Position numbers and translations under genes: made by a program. Below, in pieces: positions 27,322 to 35,819 of a stretch of DNA of 64,000 nucleotides (its first letter is position 1; every line of letters begins with the position of its first letter). Source of the stretch: Anaerotignum sp. (GTDB lineage: Bacteria; Bacillota; Clostridia; Lachnospirales; Anaerotignaceae). Where the stretch lies: positions 1 through 64,000 of the forward strand of contig JAHHTW010000005.1 of the NCBI GenBank assembly GCA_020024265.1, in the 5' to 3' direction. The notes under the pieces were generated by a model. That model was given only the letters and a program-made list of their open reading frames with translations. It did no database searches and was not told the origin of the DNA.

Positions 27322-27798
27322 ATGATGAAATCCATAGAATATGCGTCTGGCAATATCAAACGAGTGGTTGCATTTCGTTTGCAACCGGGAATGGATGTAC
27401 TCAATGGAATTGAAGAAATGTGTCACAGAGAAAATATCCAAAATGGTGTCATTCTCAGTGGAATTGGTAGTTTGAATGGCGCTGTATTTTGCAATCCTGT
27501 TCCTATGAAGGATAAAAAAGCAGGTTATGGTTATGGTGCGCCAACGGTGCTATATGGCCCCATTGAGTTGACCGCAGCAGCGGGTATGATTTGTCACGAT
27601 GATGATGGAAATATTTTGCTTCATATACATATGAGTATGAGTGATCAGCATGGTACAGGACATGGCGGACATTTAATTGAAGGTACAAAGGTATTATTGA
27701 CAGCAGATTTTGTCATTGCGCAATTGGATGGTTTGGTGATGGGCAGAAGATTTGACAAAGAGTTGGATGTTCCACTCTTTGCTCCAAGACAGAAGTAA
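27322..27798 (+). CDS. PPC/DUF296-domain protein
   Basis: The 158-residue protein is a single PPC (DUF296) domain. It has RVVAFRLQPGMDV at the start, GVILSGIGSLNGAV, and the His-rich HIHMSMSDQHGTGHGGHL characteristic of the family. In plants this domain accompanies AT-hooks; in bacteria it is free-standing, with no established reaction. GGGAG (27311-27315) supports ATG 27322. It begins the transcript that includes the 2-oxo acid dehydrogenase genes, so I infer a linked role, such as sensing or handling a metabolite. The three conserved His residues could bind metal. Confidence 0.85.
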   Translation: MMKSIEYASGNIKRVVAFRLQPGMDVLNGIEEMCHRENIQNGVILSGIGSLNGAVFCNPVPMKDKKAGYGYGAPTVLYGPIELTAAAGMICHDDDGNILLHIHMSMSDQHGTGHGGHLIEGTKVLLTADFVIAQLDGLVMGRRFDKELDVPLFAPRQK

Positions 27799-27852
27799 GA
27801 TGACACAAGGCAATTGCCTTTTCCTATTTTTGTGAGTTTGTTGAACAGTTCG

Positions 27853-27899
27853 TTTGGTTGGATCGTGCTTGCTTTGCAAGCACGATTGCCCAAACCAAA
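27853..27899 (+). other. Long hairpin between the PPC gene and acoA
   Basis: TTTGG..CGTGCTTGC and GCAAGCACG..CC-AAACCAAA pair around TTT, with no T tract. It is more likely an RNA stability or processing element than a full terminator. Confidence 0.5.
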
Positions 27900-27990
27900 A
27901 GAAATGGTGAAAACAACGCATGTCAAATTATAGAATGGTTTTCAAAAAAAGGACAAATAAAAGGTTTTCTAAAGGAAAGGTGTGAACAAA

Positions 27991-28986
27991 ATGGCTTCAA
28001 AAGAATATTCCAAGGATATGCTGAAAAATTTTTACAGCACAATGGTACGGATTAGAGCGTTTGAAACAAAAGCAGCGGAATGTTTTACAAAGGGTATGCT
28101 GGCGGGAAATATTCATCTGTGTATTGGTCAAGAGGCAGCAGCAGCAGGCGCAATGGCAGCGATGGAACAAGAGGATTATATGGCAACAACACATCGTGGT
28201 CATGGACATTGTGTGGCTAAGGGTGGAGATACCAAAAAAATGTTGGCAGAGCTGTTTGGTAAAAAAACGGGCTATTGCAAAGGAAAAGGTGGTTCCATGC
28301 ATATTGCAGATGTTGATGGCCTGCACAGCTTGGGTGCAAATGGGATTGTAGGTGCAGGTATTCCCATTGCAACAGGGTCTGCATTGGCTTCTAAAATTTA
28401 TGGTGATCGTCATGTTACGGTATGTATGTTTGGAGATAGTGCTTCCAATCAGGGCACCTTCCATGAAGCAATCAATATGGCAGCAGCATGGAAGCTTCCG
28501 GTTGTATTCTTTATCGAAAATAACAGCTATGGTGTTTCTACAAATATTCATAGTGTAATCAATACAGAAAATCTTTCTATTCGTGCAAAAGCATATGGTA
28601 TTCCGGGTAAAACCGTAGATGGCACAGACCCCAGAATCGTATATGAAGCAGTGAAAGAAGCAGTGGATTATGCCAGAGCAGGCAATGGCCCCTCCATTGT
28701 AGAGTGTAAGGTATTTCGATATCAGGGGCATTATTGCGGAGATCCTGCGGTATATCGTCCAAAAGAATATCTGGAGGAAGGTATGGCAAATGACTGTATT
28801 GAAAAAATGAAAAAAGTTCTTCTGAAAAATGGCGTAAGTCAAGAGGAAATTACTGCAATGGATCAGGCAGCGCATGATGAATTGGAAGAAGCTTATGTAT
28901 TTGCAAACGAATCTGAATATCCCGATCCTTCTGAAGCAACTACAGAAGTGTATTTTTCCGACAATGAAAGGAGCGTTGTAAGATGA
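27991..28986 (+). CDS. acoA: Acetoin-dehydrogenase-type E1 alpha subunit
   Basis: This 331-residue protein belongs to the thiamine-diphosphate E1 alpha family. Visible landmarks are IHLCIGQEAAAAGAM, TTHRGHGHCVAKGGD, GKGGSMHIAD, GANGIVGAGIPIATGSAL and the ThDP motif GDSASNQGTFHEAINMA...ENNSYGVST. AAAGGAAAGG supports ATG 27991; a GTG at 27982 is too close to it. It overlaps acoB by four bases (ATGA). Together with the beta subunit, E2 and E3 it decarboxylates a 2-oxo compound or cleaves acetoin and makes acetyl-CoA. The pattern of separate alpha/beta and a lipoyl-bearing E3 fits acetoin dehydrogenase best, but pyruvate or branched-chain substrates cannot be excluded. Confidence 0.87.
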   Translation: MASKEYSKDMLKNFYSTMVRIRAFETKAAECFTKGMLAGNIHLCIGQEAAAAGAMAAMEQEDYMATTHRGHGHCVAKGGDTKKMLAELFGKKTGYCKGKGGSMHIADVDGLHSLGANGIVGAGIPIATGSALASKIYGDRHVTVCMFGDSASNQGTFHEAINMAAAWKLPVVFFIENNSYGVSTNIHSVINTENLSIRAKAYGIPGKTVDGTDPRIVYEAVKEAVDYARAGNGPSIVECKVFRYQGHYCGDPAVYRPKEYLEEGMANDCIEKMKKVLLKNGVSQEEITAMDQAAHDELEEAYVFANESEYPDPSEATTEVYFSDNERSVVR

Positions 28987-29963
28987 GCAAGAAAATGAGT
29001 ATCAGCAAAGCCATCGGTGAAGCATTGCATGAAGAAATGGTAAGAGATGAAAAAGTAATCATTATGGGCGAAGATATGGGGAAGATGGGCAATGTTTTCG
29101 GCATTACAGTTGGTTTCCAAGAGGAATTTGGTATGCACCGTGTATACGATACACCTATTTCGGAATCCGGTTTTTGTGGTATGGCAGTAGGGGCAGCCAT
29201 GAGAGGCATTCGTCCTGTTGTAGAGCTGATGTATGATGATTTTATTACGGTAGCCGCTGATCCGATTTTGAATCAGGCAGCAAAAATGAGATATATGACA
29301 GGTGGACAAGCAACAGTTCCCATGGTGTTGCGATTGCCTATGGGTGCAGGCAGACGAAATGCAGGTCAACATTCCCAATGCTTGGAAAATATGTTTTGTC
29401 ATACACCAGGTTTGAAAGTTGTGGCACCTTCTACGGCAGAAGATGCAAAAGGTCTTTTGAAATCAGCAATTCGTGATCAAGACCCAGTGATTTTTATGGA
29501 GCATAAATTATTGTATGCAAAAAAAGAACAGGTTCCGGAAGGAGAATATACCATTGCATTGGGCGTTGCGGATGTAAAGAAAGAAGGCTCAGATTTGACG
29601 GTGATCACATGGAGCCGTCAGGTATACTTTGCTCTGGAAGCAGCAGAAGAACTGGAAAAGGAAGGTATTCATATAGAAATTTTGGACTTGCGTACATTGG
29701 TTCCTCTGGATTGGGATTCCATTGTAAAATCTGTTTCCAAAACACATCATGTCATTGTGCTTTCTGAAGAAGTAAAACGTGGAAGCTATGCATCTGAAAT
29801 TTCTGCCCAGATTGCAGAGGAATTGTTTGATGAATTAGACGCACCGGTAGAGCGTGTTTGCGGACTGAATATCGTTTCTCCCTTCAGTCCAACATTGGAA
29901 GATGAAAACTTCCCTCATCCCGCAGATATTGTCAAAGCAGTGAAAAAAGTTCTGAATAAATAA
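28983..29963 (+). CDS. acoB: Acetoin-dehydrogenase-type E1 beta subunit
   Basis: The 326-residue protein is a transketolase-type beta subunit: AIGEALHEEMVRDEKVIIMGEDMG, GFCGMAVGAAMRGIRPVVE, RLPMGAGRRNAGQHSQ, and SEEVKRGSYASEI. It forms a heterotetramer with the alpha subunit. Its start codon overlaps the acoA stop (ATGA), which implies coupled translation and balanced amounts. The next gene is 12 bases downstream. The Gly-rich GAGRRNAGQHSQ stretch lines the active-site channel in relatives. Substrate assignment follows the reasoning given for the alpha subunit. Confidence 0.9.
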   Translation: MSKKMSISKAIGEALHEEMVRDEKVIIMGEDMGKMGNVFGITVGFQEEFGMHRVYDTPISESGFCGMAVGAAMRGIRPVVELMYDDFITVAADPILNQAAKMRYMTGGQATVPMVLRLPMGAGRRNAGQHSQCLENMFCHTPGLKVVAPSTAEDAKGLLKSAIRDQDPVIFMEHKLLYAKKEQVPEGEYTIALGVADVKKEGSDLTVITWSRQVYFALEAAEELEKEGIHIEILDLRTLVPLDWDSIVKSVSKTHHVIVLSEEVKRGSYASEISAQIAEELFDELDAPVERVCGLNIVSPFSPTLEDENFPHPADIVKAVKKVLNK

Positions 29964-29975
29964 GGAGGGGAAATT

Positions 29976-31205
29976 ATGGCTTTTGAAGTAAAAATGCCTC
30001 AGCTTGGTCTGACAATGGAAGAAGGTACGGTTAGCAAATGGCTAAAACACGAAGGGGATACTGTTAAGACAGGAGAAGTCCTTCTGGAGATTACAACAGA
30101 TAAATTGACCAGTGAAGTAGAAAGTGAATATACCGGTATATTACTCAAGATTGTAGCACAGGAGGGCGAAGATATTCCTGTAAAAGGTATTTTGGCATAT
30201 ATTGGTGAATCCGGTGAACAGGTGGAAAGCAGCGAGGCATCCGCCGCAGTACAGGCAGTATCCGCAGGAGAAGCACCTGTACCTACACCGGTACCAGTAC
30301 AACAGACAGGTGGTCGGATCAGAATTTCTCCACTGGCAAAGAAAACAGCCGCAAAATTGGGTGTGGATTATACAGCTCTTGTGGGATCTGGCCCCATGGG
30401 ACGTATTATACAGAAGGATATCCTGACAGCATCAGAGAAAAAAGCAGAAATACATCCATCCGGTTTGCCAACACCACCGATGCCGCAGAAAAATACGATT
30501 CCATCAGCATTAGAATTGATGGAAGGTGATGAAGTGGTTACGCTTTCCGGTATGAGAAAAGTGGTTGCAGAAAGAATGACAAAATCCGCTCAGCAGATTC
30601 CTACTGTTACACAGAATATGAAGATTGATGTAACAAATTTAATGGCGTTGCGTAAAAAAATCAATCAGGATTTGGGTGTCAAATACTCGCTCAATGATTA
30701 CATCTTAAAAGCAACTGCAAAGGCGTTGAAAAACAACAAGCATATGTTGGTAAGTTTGGATGGTGACAAAATCATCAAACGGGCACATGTGAACATTGGT
30801 ATGGCAGTTGCGTTGGATGATGGCTTGATTGTGCCTGTGATCAAAGATGCAGATCGTATGAGTTTGGGTGAGATTTCTGAAAAAGCAAAAGATCTCGCAG
30901 AACGTGCAAGAAGCAATAAGCTGAATATGGATGAATACAAGGGCTCTACATTCTCCATTTCTAATTTGGGAATGTTCGGTATTGAAACCTTTGATCCCAT
31001 TATCAATCAGCCGGATGCTGGTATTTTGGGTGTCTGTGCAGTCAATGATGAGTTGGTCATGGATGCAGAAGGCAACATTACCAAAAGACAGGTAATGCGT
31101 ATTTCTTATACATTGGATCATAGATTGGTAGATGGCGCAACAGCGGCAAAATTCCAATTGGCAATCAAGGAACTTTTGGAAAATCCGATGCAGATTCTGC
31201 TGTAA
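29976..31205 (+). CDS. acoC: Dihydrolipoyl acyltransferase E2 component
   Basis: The 409-residue protein has an N-terminal lipoyl domain with the lipoylation Lys in TTDKLTSEV (~residue 43), an Ala/Pro/Val linker, a peripheral-subunit-binding domain (RISPLAKKTAAKLGVDY, ~110-145), and the 2-oxoacid acyltransferase core ending in the catalytic LDHRLVDGATAAKF. It has no alpha/beta-hydrolase domain, unlike some AcoC proteins. AGGAGGGG precedes ATG 29976. Its lipoyl domain is very close in sequence to that of acoL (see findings). Role: passes the acyl group from E1 to CoA. Confidence 0.93.
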   Translation: MAFEVKMPQLGLTMEEGTVSKWLKHEGDTVKTGEVLLEITTDKLTSEVESEYTGILLKIVAQEGEDIPVKGILAYIGESGEQVESSEASAAVQAVSAGEAPVPTPVPVQQTGGRIRISPLAKKTAAKLGVDYTALVGSGPMGRIIQKDILTASEKKAEIHPSGLPTPPMPQKNTIPSALELMEGDEVVTLSGMRKVVAERMTKSAQQIPTVTQNMKIDVTNLMALRKKINQDLGVKYSLNDYILKATAKALKNNKHMLVSLDGDKIIKRAHVNIGMAVALDDGLIVPVIKDADRMSLGEISEKAKDLAERARSNKLNMDEYKGSTFSISNLGMFGIETFDPIINQPDAGILGVCAVNDELVMDAEGNITKRQVMRISYTLDHRLVDGATAAKFQLAIKELLENPMQILL

Positions 31206-31510
31206 ATTATGGCAGAATTATGATGAATTGCTATAAGGTAATATCACGTGATAGGTAGTATTTTTGCAAAGTTTTGCCATGTTATATATTCGTTTTTTGG
31301 AATATATCAGAGCGTGTTTCAAAATGGAATACAAATGTATGATCCATGGTGCCAAAGAATCCATGGTGCAATATTGCATGAGCATAAGATTGCTATATCG
31401 CTCAAATGCAGCAATCTCGTTGTGCCACAGATCTTGTGGAAAACCAAAAAGGAGACAAAACCACAATATGACAAACGAAAAATAACCGAAACAGACAGGA
31501 GGAATCGCAT
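31206..31510 (+). other. Gap between acoC and acoL
   Basis: No convincing gene. TATCACGTGATA at 31242-31253 is a perfect 12-bp palindrome, and ATCCATGGTGC occurs twice near 31340-31370. Two short open frames here have no ribosome site or recognisable sequence. The palindrome followed by TATTTTT may attenuate transcription into acoL. Confidence 0.4.
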
Positions 31511-33214
31511 ATGGCAGTAGAGGTAAAGATGCCTCAGCTTGGTTTGACTATGGAGGAAGGTACTGTTTCCAAATGGTTCAAGCAAGAAGGGGATGCTGTA
31601 AAAGTGGGAGATGTTTTGTTAGAAATTACAACAGATAAGCTGACCAGTGAAGTTACAGCAGAAGCAGAAGGCGTATTGATTCAGATTGTAGCACAGGAAG
31701 GGGAGGATATCCCTGTAAAAGGTGTATTGGCATATATTGGAGATTCTGATGAAAAGATTGACAAAAAGGCAGACAGTCCAATACAATCACCAACACCGCC
31801 GCCCCAAAAACCAATGGGTGAAACAACAGTAGCAGTCATTGGCGGTGGACCGGGTGGATATGTTGCTGCCATCAGAGCCGCACAGCTGGGTGCGAAAGTG
31901 ACGTTGATAGAAAAAAACAAGCTGGGTGGTACTTGTCTAAATGTAGGCTGTATCCCCACCAAAGCAATTTTACATGCAGCAGAATCTTTGACACAAGTAC
32001 AAGAAATGGAAGAATATGGGATTCATGTGGAAGGGACGCATGTTGACTGGAATAAGGTACAAAAGAAAAAAACAGCGATTACCGAACAATTGGTAAGTGG
32101 TGTAACGGGATTGATGAAAGCAAATAAAATTCAGGTGATGGAAGGGACTGCATCCTTTGTGTCAAAGGATACTTTGGAAATTGTAAAAAATGATGGTACA
32201 AAAGAAAATGCAACATTTGATAAAATAATCATTGCTACTGGATCTGTGCCTGCAATTCCTCCGATTCCGGGTGTAAAAGAAAATGAAAATTGCGTAGATT
32301 CAACAGGTGCATTGTCTTTTGACACAGTGCCCCAGAGTATGATTGTCATTGGTGGTGGTGTCATTGGAATGGAACTGGCAACAGCATATGCAAAGTTTGG
32401 TACAAAAGTGACACTGCTAGAAGCGATGCCAAAGTTATTACCCTTGATGGATGGAGAATTGACAGTACAGTTGCGTAAAATGATGGAAGCCAAGGGAATC
32501 CAAATCTTGACGGAAGCCAAGGTGCAATCTGTAGAACCTGCTGCCGTAGGTGCGAAAGTAAATGTTGCATTTGACGGAAGGGCGGTTGCTTTTGAAGCGG
32601 AAAAAGTGTTGGTAGCTGTAGGCAGAAGAACAGATACACAAGCACTCAATTTGGATGCGGTTGGGATTGAAAATGACAGAGGCAGAATCAGCGTCAATGA
32701 TAAAATGGAAACCAGTGTGGAAAATGTATATGCAATTGGTGATTGCTTAGGCAAAGTAATGCTCGCACATGTTGCTTCTGTGCAGGGAGAAGTAGCAGCA
32801 GAAAATGCACTTGGTCACAATGCAGTATATCATGGAGAAACCAATCCTTCTTGTGTATACACGGACCCTGAATTTGCAGGTGTTGGTTTCACAGAAGAAA
32901 AAGCAAAAGAAAGTGGCATTGCCTATGAGGTAGGAAAATTCCCTTTGATTGCAAATGGCAAATCTTTGATTATGAATGGTGGAATAGGCAGCATAAAGTT
33001 TATCATTGGCAAAGAATATAAGGAAGTATTGGGTGTACACATTCTTGGTCCAAGAGCGACAGATTTGATTGGAGAGTGTGCATTGGCAATTGGTATGGAA
33101 GCAACTGTAGAAGATATTATTGCAACCATTCATGCACATCCTACAGTAACAGAGGCTATCAGAGAAGCAGCTCTGGCAACAGAAAAAAAGGCAATCCATA
33201 TACCGAATAAATAA
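31511..33214 (+). CDS. acoL: Dihydrolipoyl dehydrogenase E3 with N-terminal lipoyl domain
   Basis: The 567-residue E3 has its own lipoyl domain (residues 1-80, TTDKLTSEV), a Pro/Thr linker, then the flavoprotein: FAD site VIGGGPGGYVAA, redox disulfide GGTCLNVGCIP, NAD site VIGGGVIGMELA, and the C-terminal HAHPTVTEA with the active His. It reoxidises lipoamide with NAD. Such lipoyl-E3 forms are common for acetoin-type complexes in Firmicutes. The first ~30 residues are nearly the same as in acoC. AGGAGGAA precedes ATG 31511. A 305-base gap separates it from acoC, and a strong terminator follows. Confidence 0.94.
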   Translation: MAVEVKMPQLGLTMEEGTVSKWFKQEGDAVKVGDVLLEITTDKLTSEVTAEAEGVLIQIVAQEGEDIPVKGVLAYIGDSDEKIDKKADSPIQSPTPPPQKPMGETTVAVIGGGPGGYVAAIRAAQLGAKVTLIEKNKLGGTCLNVGCIPTKAILHAAESLTQVQEMEEYGIHVEGTHVDWNKVQKKKTAITEQLVSGVTGLMKANKIQVMEGTASFVSKDTLEIVKNDGTKENATFDKIIIATGSVPAIPPIPGVKENENCVDSTGALSFDTVPQSMIVIGGGVIGMELATAYAKFGTKVTLLEAMPKLLPLMDGELTVQLRKMMEAKGIQILTEAKVQSVEPAAVGAKVNVAFDGRAVAFEAEKVLVAVGRRTDTQALNLDAVGIENDRGRISVNDKMETSVENVYAIGDCLGKVMLAHVASVQGEVAAENALGHNAVYHGETNPSCVYTDPEFAGVGFTEEKAKESGIAYEVGKFPLIANGKSLIMNGGIGSIKFIIGKEYKEVLGVHILGPRATDLIGECALAIGMEATVEDIIATIHAHPTVTEAIREAALATEKKAIHIPNK

Positions 33215-33295
33215 AGTTGTGGTTTGGTAAAAAAATGTGAGGATTTGAAAAATCCTCTGTAAACAAGATTCTTCTATAATCGTGAATGGATATCC

Positions 33296-33338
33296 AAAGG
33301 TGAAATATCTTCAGAATAGGTATTTCACCTTTGTTTTA
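33296..33338 (+). terminator. Terminator after acoL
   Basis: AAAGGTGAAATA and TATTTCACCTTT form a 12-bp stem, followed by TGTTTT. A smaller GAGGATT/AATCCTC hairpin lies at 33240-33257. Confidence 0.85.
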
Positions 33339-33791
33339 TCTATCCCAGCTGCACATAAGCATGTCAACAGCAGACAGCACATATCTGCTTACCCAATCAA
33401 TAACCGGCAGCATTACAAAAAAGCAGCCCTGTATCTATGCTATTTGCTTTGTCATAGATCGGATCTTGGCTGCGGATATTTTTTGTTTGTCACGAAATGA
33501 TAGGTCGCAAATCGGTTTACGGAATGATGGAATAAAAATAAAAGTGGTATGCCAATCTGAAAGTGCAGCAAGAACGCAGGAAGCCATGGTTTGATTGCTT
33601 AAGTATGGTGTTTGTGATAAAATGAGCATAATGATATGTGGGGGTGCATGGTTTGCCAAGAAGAATGAAAAGATTCATACAACAATGTGGGAATGTCAGA
33701 GAAACGAATACATCACATATTTGAAAAGCTGCCTCCTGATCTGATATGAAAACGAAAAATAGGATGACGCTGGACGGACAGAACAGAGAAT
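33339..33791 (+). other. Intergenic region before the two-component system
   Basis: No gene is supported. The short frames here lack ribosome sites and read like out-of-frame noise. No clear promoter was identified. Confidence 0.35.
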
Positions 33792-35816
33792 ATGAGGCGT
33801 AATATGAGCAGAAGAAAAGATGATTGGAAAAAATATTTGCATGAACAAAATAAAAAATTTGCTATTTTTTTCATCAGTATCGTAGGGATCTGTATGATTG
33901 TATGTGTTTTGGTATTTTATGCAATCAATAAGGTAGAGGAAGAGGAACAATTTTATGTATTAAATAAATATTTAACAGACAAAGATTACCTTGTTTATGG
34001 AGCAAATATCAATGCGCCTCCCTTACGTTTTTTGGACTCTGATGGCGTTTACAAAGGGGTAGTGGTTGATTATATGTCCTTGTTGGCTTTGGAACTGGGC
34101 GTAGAAATCCGTGTTGAGCCATATGAATGGGAAATTGCTTTGGAACATTTAAAAAATGGTGAAACCGATTTGTGTGATATGTTCATCAATGAAGAAAGAA
34201 GTAAGGATTATGTGTTTACAGACCCGATCTATACATTGCGAACAGGCTTGGCAGTACAAGCCGATTCAAAATTTACATTTGATGATATCAGCCATATGTG
34301 TATTGCAACTGAGGAGGGAGATTATGCCAATTATTATATGCAGAAAAATTTTCCGATGGCAGACTTGCTGTATGTTTCGGATGTAGAAGAAGGAATGTAT
34401 TTATTGGCGGAGGGAAAAGTAGATGCTGTGATTGGGGATGAACCCATTCTTTCATATTATATTACTGAATTTGGACAAGAATCTGAGTTTCGGATGATCA
34501 ATACTGCACTTTATGAGGAGCCTGTTGTGCTGGCGATGCCAAAAGGACACGAAAGTATCATACCGATTTTGAATCGTGCAATCCGCAATGTAAACAATCA
34601 GGGACAATTAGAAAAAATTCAACAAAAATGGTTTGGTATTTCCACGCCCTTGCTTCAACCCAAAACAGAATCAAAGTACATTCGTTTTTTTCTCTTTGGA
34701 ATTATTGTTTTGTTGACGATTGTCAGTATTATTTTATGGAATAATAAATCGCTGAAAACGGTTGTGCGTATACGAACAAGAGAATTAGAGAGCAGCAGAA
34801 ATGAATTGCAGACGATTTTTGACAGCATACCAGAATATATTCTAATTATGGATAGTCAACGCAATATCATAAATGCCAATAAAGGGCTATTGGCATTTTC
34901 GGGAATGAATATTGAAGACTGTATTGGAAAGCCGATCAAAGTTTTATTACAACGCTTTCCGGTGGATGAACTGTTGGCGTTGGTAGAGCAAGTGCTGCAA
35001 AATGGTGGAGAGAAAAAGACATTTAAGTGTAGCAAGGATATATTTGAACTACAAACGCATTATATGGAAAAGGCAGATCAGGAAATCCTATTGACCATTC
35101 GTAATATTACATTGGATGAAGTGAATAAAAAACAGTTGTTGCAATCCTCGAAAATGCTGGCAATCGGGCAGCTTGCCGCCGGTATGGCACACCAGATCAG
35201 AAATCCACTTTCGATTATTCGTATGCATACATATATTTTGAAAGAAAATATGGTATTGGACGATGCGGAGAAACGCTCTCTGCAATTTATTGACGAGAGT
35301 TCGCAAAAAGCAAGTGGTATTATAGATAATGTGATGAACTTTTGGCATCTTTCCGGAAATCAGATGGAAAAAATCAATCTGTACCATTGCTTGGAAAGTA
35401 TGTTGGAATTACATGAAAATGCCATGAAAAAGAAAAATATTCAATATACCATTCATTGTGAAAGAAAGTTGGATTTTATTAGCAACCAGGAATCTCTCAA
35501 ACATATTTTGGTCAATCTCATTTCCAATGCAGTAGATGCAATGTCTTTGAATGGAAGGCTTCTGTTGGGTGGGTGCAAAACAGAAGAAGGAATTGAAATC
35601 ATCTGTGAAGATGATGGAATCGGAATCGAAGAAGAATATTTGGAAAATTTATTCCATCCGTTCTTTACGACAAAAGATCCCGGAAAAGGTACCGGATTGG
35701 GATTGTTTGTAGTATATTCGGAAGTAGAAAAACTATCCGGTGAAATTAAAGTGGATAGTCGGGTTGGAGAGGGTACACGCTTTACCATTCGTTTGCCTGA
35801 TATAGAGGAGGCATAA
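33792..35816 (+). CDS. Sensor histidine kinase with extracytosolic binding-protein domain
   Basis: The 674-residue kinase has a TM helix (~23-45), an SBP_bac_3-type binding domain (~65-285; VYGANINAPPLRF and FTDPIYTLRTGLAV are amino-acid-binding-protein-like), a second TM helix (~298-316), a PAS domain (~335-440), HisKA with His467 (AAGMAHQIRNPLS), and the ATPase with DDGIGIEEEY and GKGTGLGLFVV. So it senses a small outside ligand directly, as BvgS/amino-acid sensors do. ATG 33804 after GAGG is an alternative start. Its stop is four bases before the sigma-54 activator gene. It likely senses the substrate of the NhaC/ortAB operon downstream. Confidence 0.9.
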   Translation: MRRNMSRRKDDWKKYLHEQNKKFAIFFISIVGICMIVCVLVFYAINKVEEEEQFYVLNKYLTDKDYLVYGANINAPPLRFLDSDGVYKGVVVDYMSLLALELGVEIRVEPYEWEIALEHLKNGETDLCDMFINEERSKDYVFTDPIYTLRTGLAVQADSKFTFDDISHMCIATEEGDYANYYMQKNFPMADLLYVSDVEEGMYLLAEGKVDAVIGDEPILSYYITEFGQESEFRMINTALYEEPVVLAMPKGHESIIPILNRAIRNVNNQGQLEKIQQKWFGISTPLLQPKTESKYIRFFLFGIIVLLTIVSIILWNNKSLKTVVRIRTRELESSRNELQTIFDSIPEYILIMDSQRNIINANKGLLAFSGMNIEDCIGKPIKVLLQRFPVDELLALVEQVLQNGGEKKTFKCSKDIFELQTHYMEKADQEILLTIRNITLDEVNKKQLLQSSKMLAIGQLAAGMAHQIRNPLSIIRMHTYILKENMVLDDAEKRSLQFIDESSQKASGIIDNVMNFWHLSGNQMEKINLYHCLESMLELHENAMKKKNIQYTIHCERKLDFISNQESLKHILVNLISNAVDAMSLNGRLLLGGCKTEEGIEIICEDDGIGIEEEYLENLFHPFFTTKDPGKGTGLGLFVVYSEVEKLSGEIKVDSRVGEGTRFTIRLPDIEEA

Positions 35817-35819
35817 AAT

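Noticed and set aside
27997..28875. Cys/His-rich minus-strand frame opposite acoA
   Set aside because: Shadow of a well-supported E1 alpha gene; no start site.
31248..31520. Small genes between acoC and acoL
   Set aside because: Overlapping short frames without ribosome sites; the palindrome and repeats explain the segment at least as well.
27991..33214. Pyruvate dehydrogenase complex
   Set aside because: Not excluded, but the lipoyl-bearing E3 and inducible-looking regulation fit an acetoin-type complex better.
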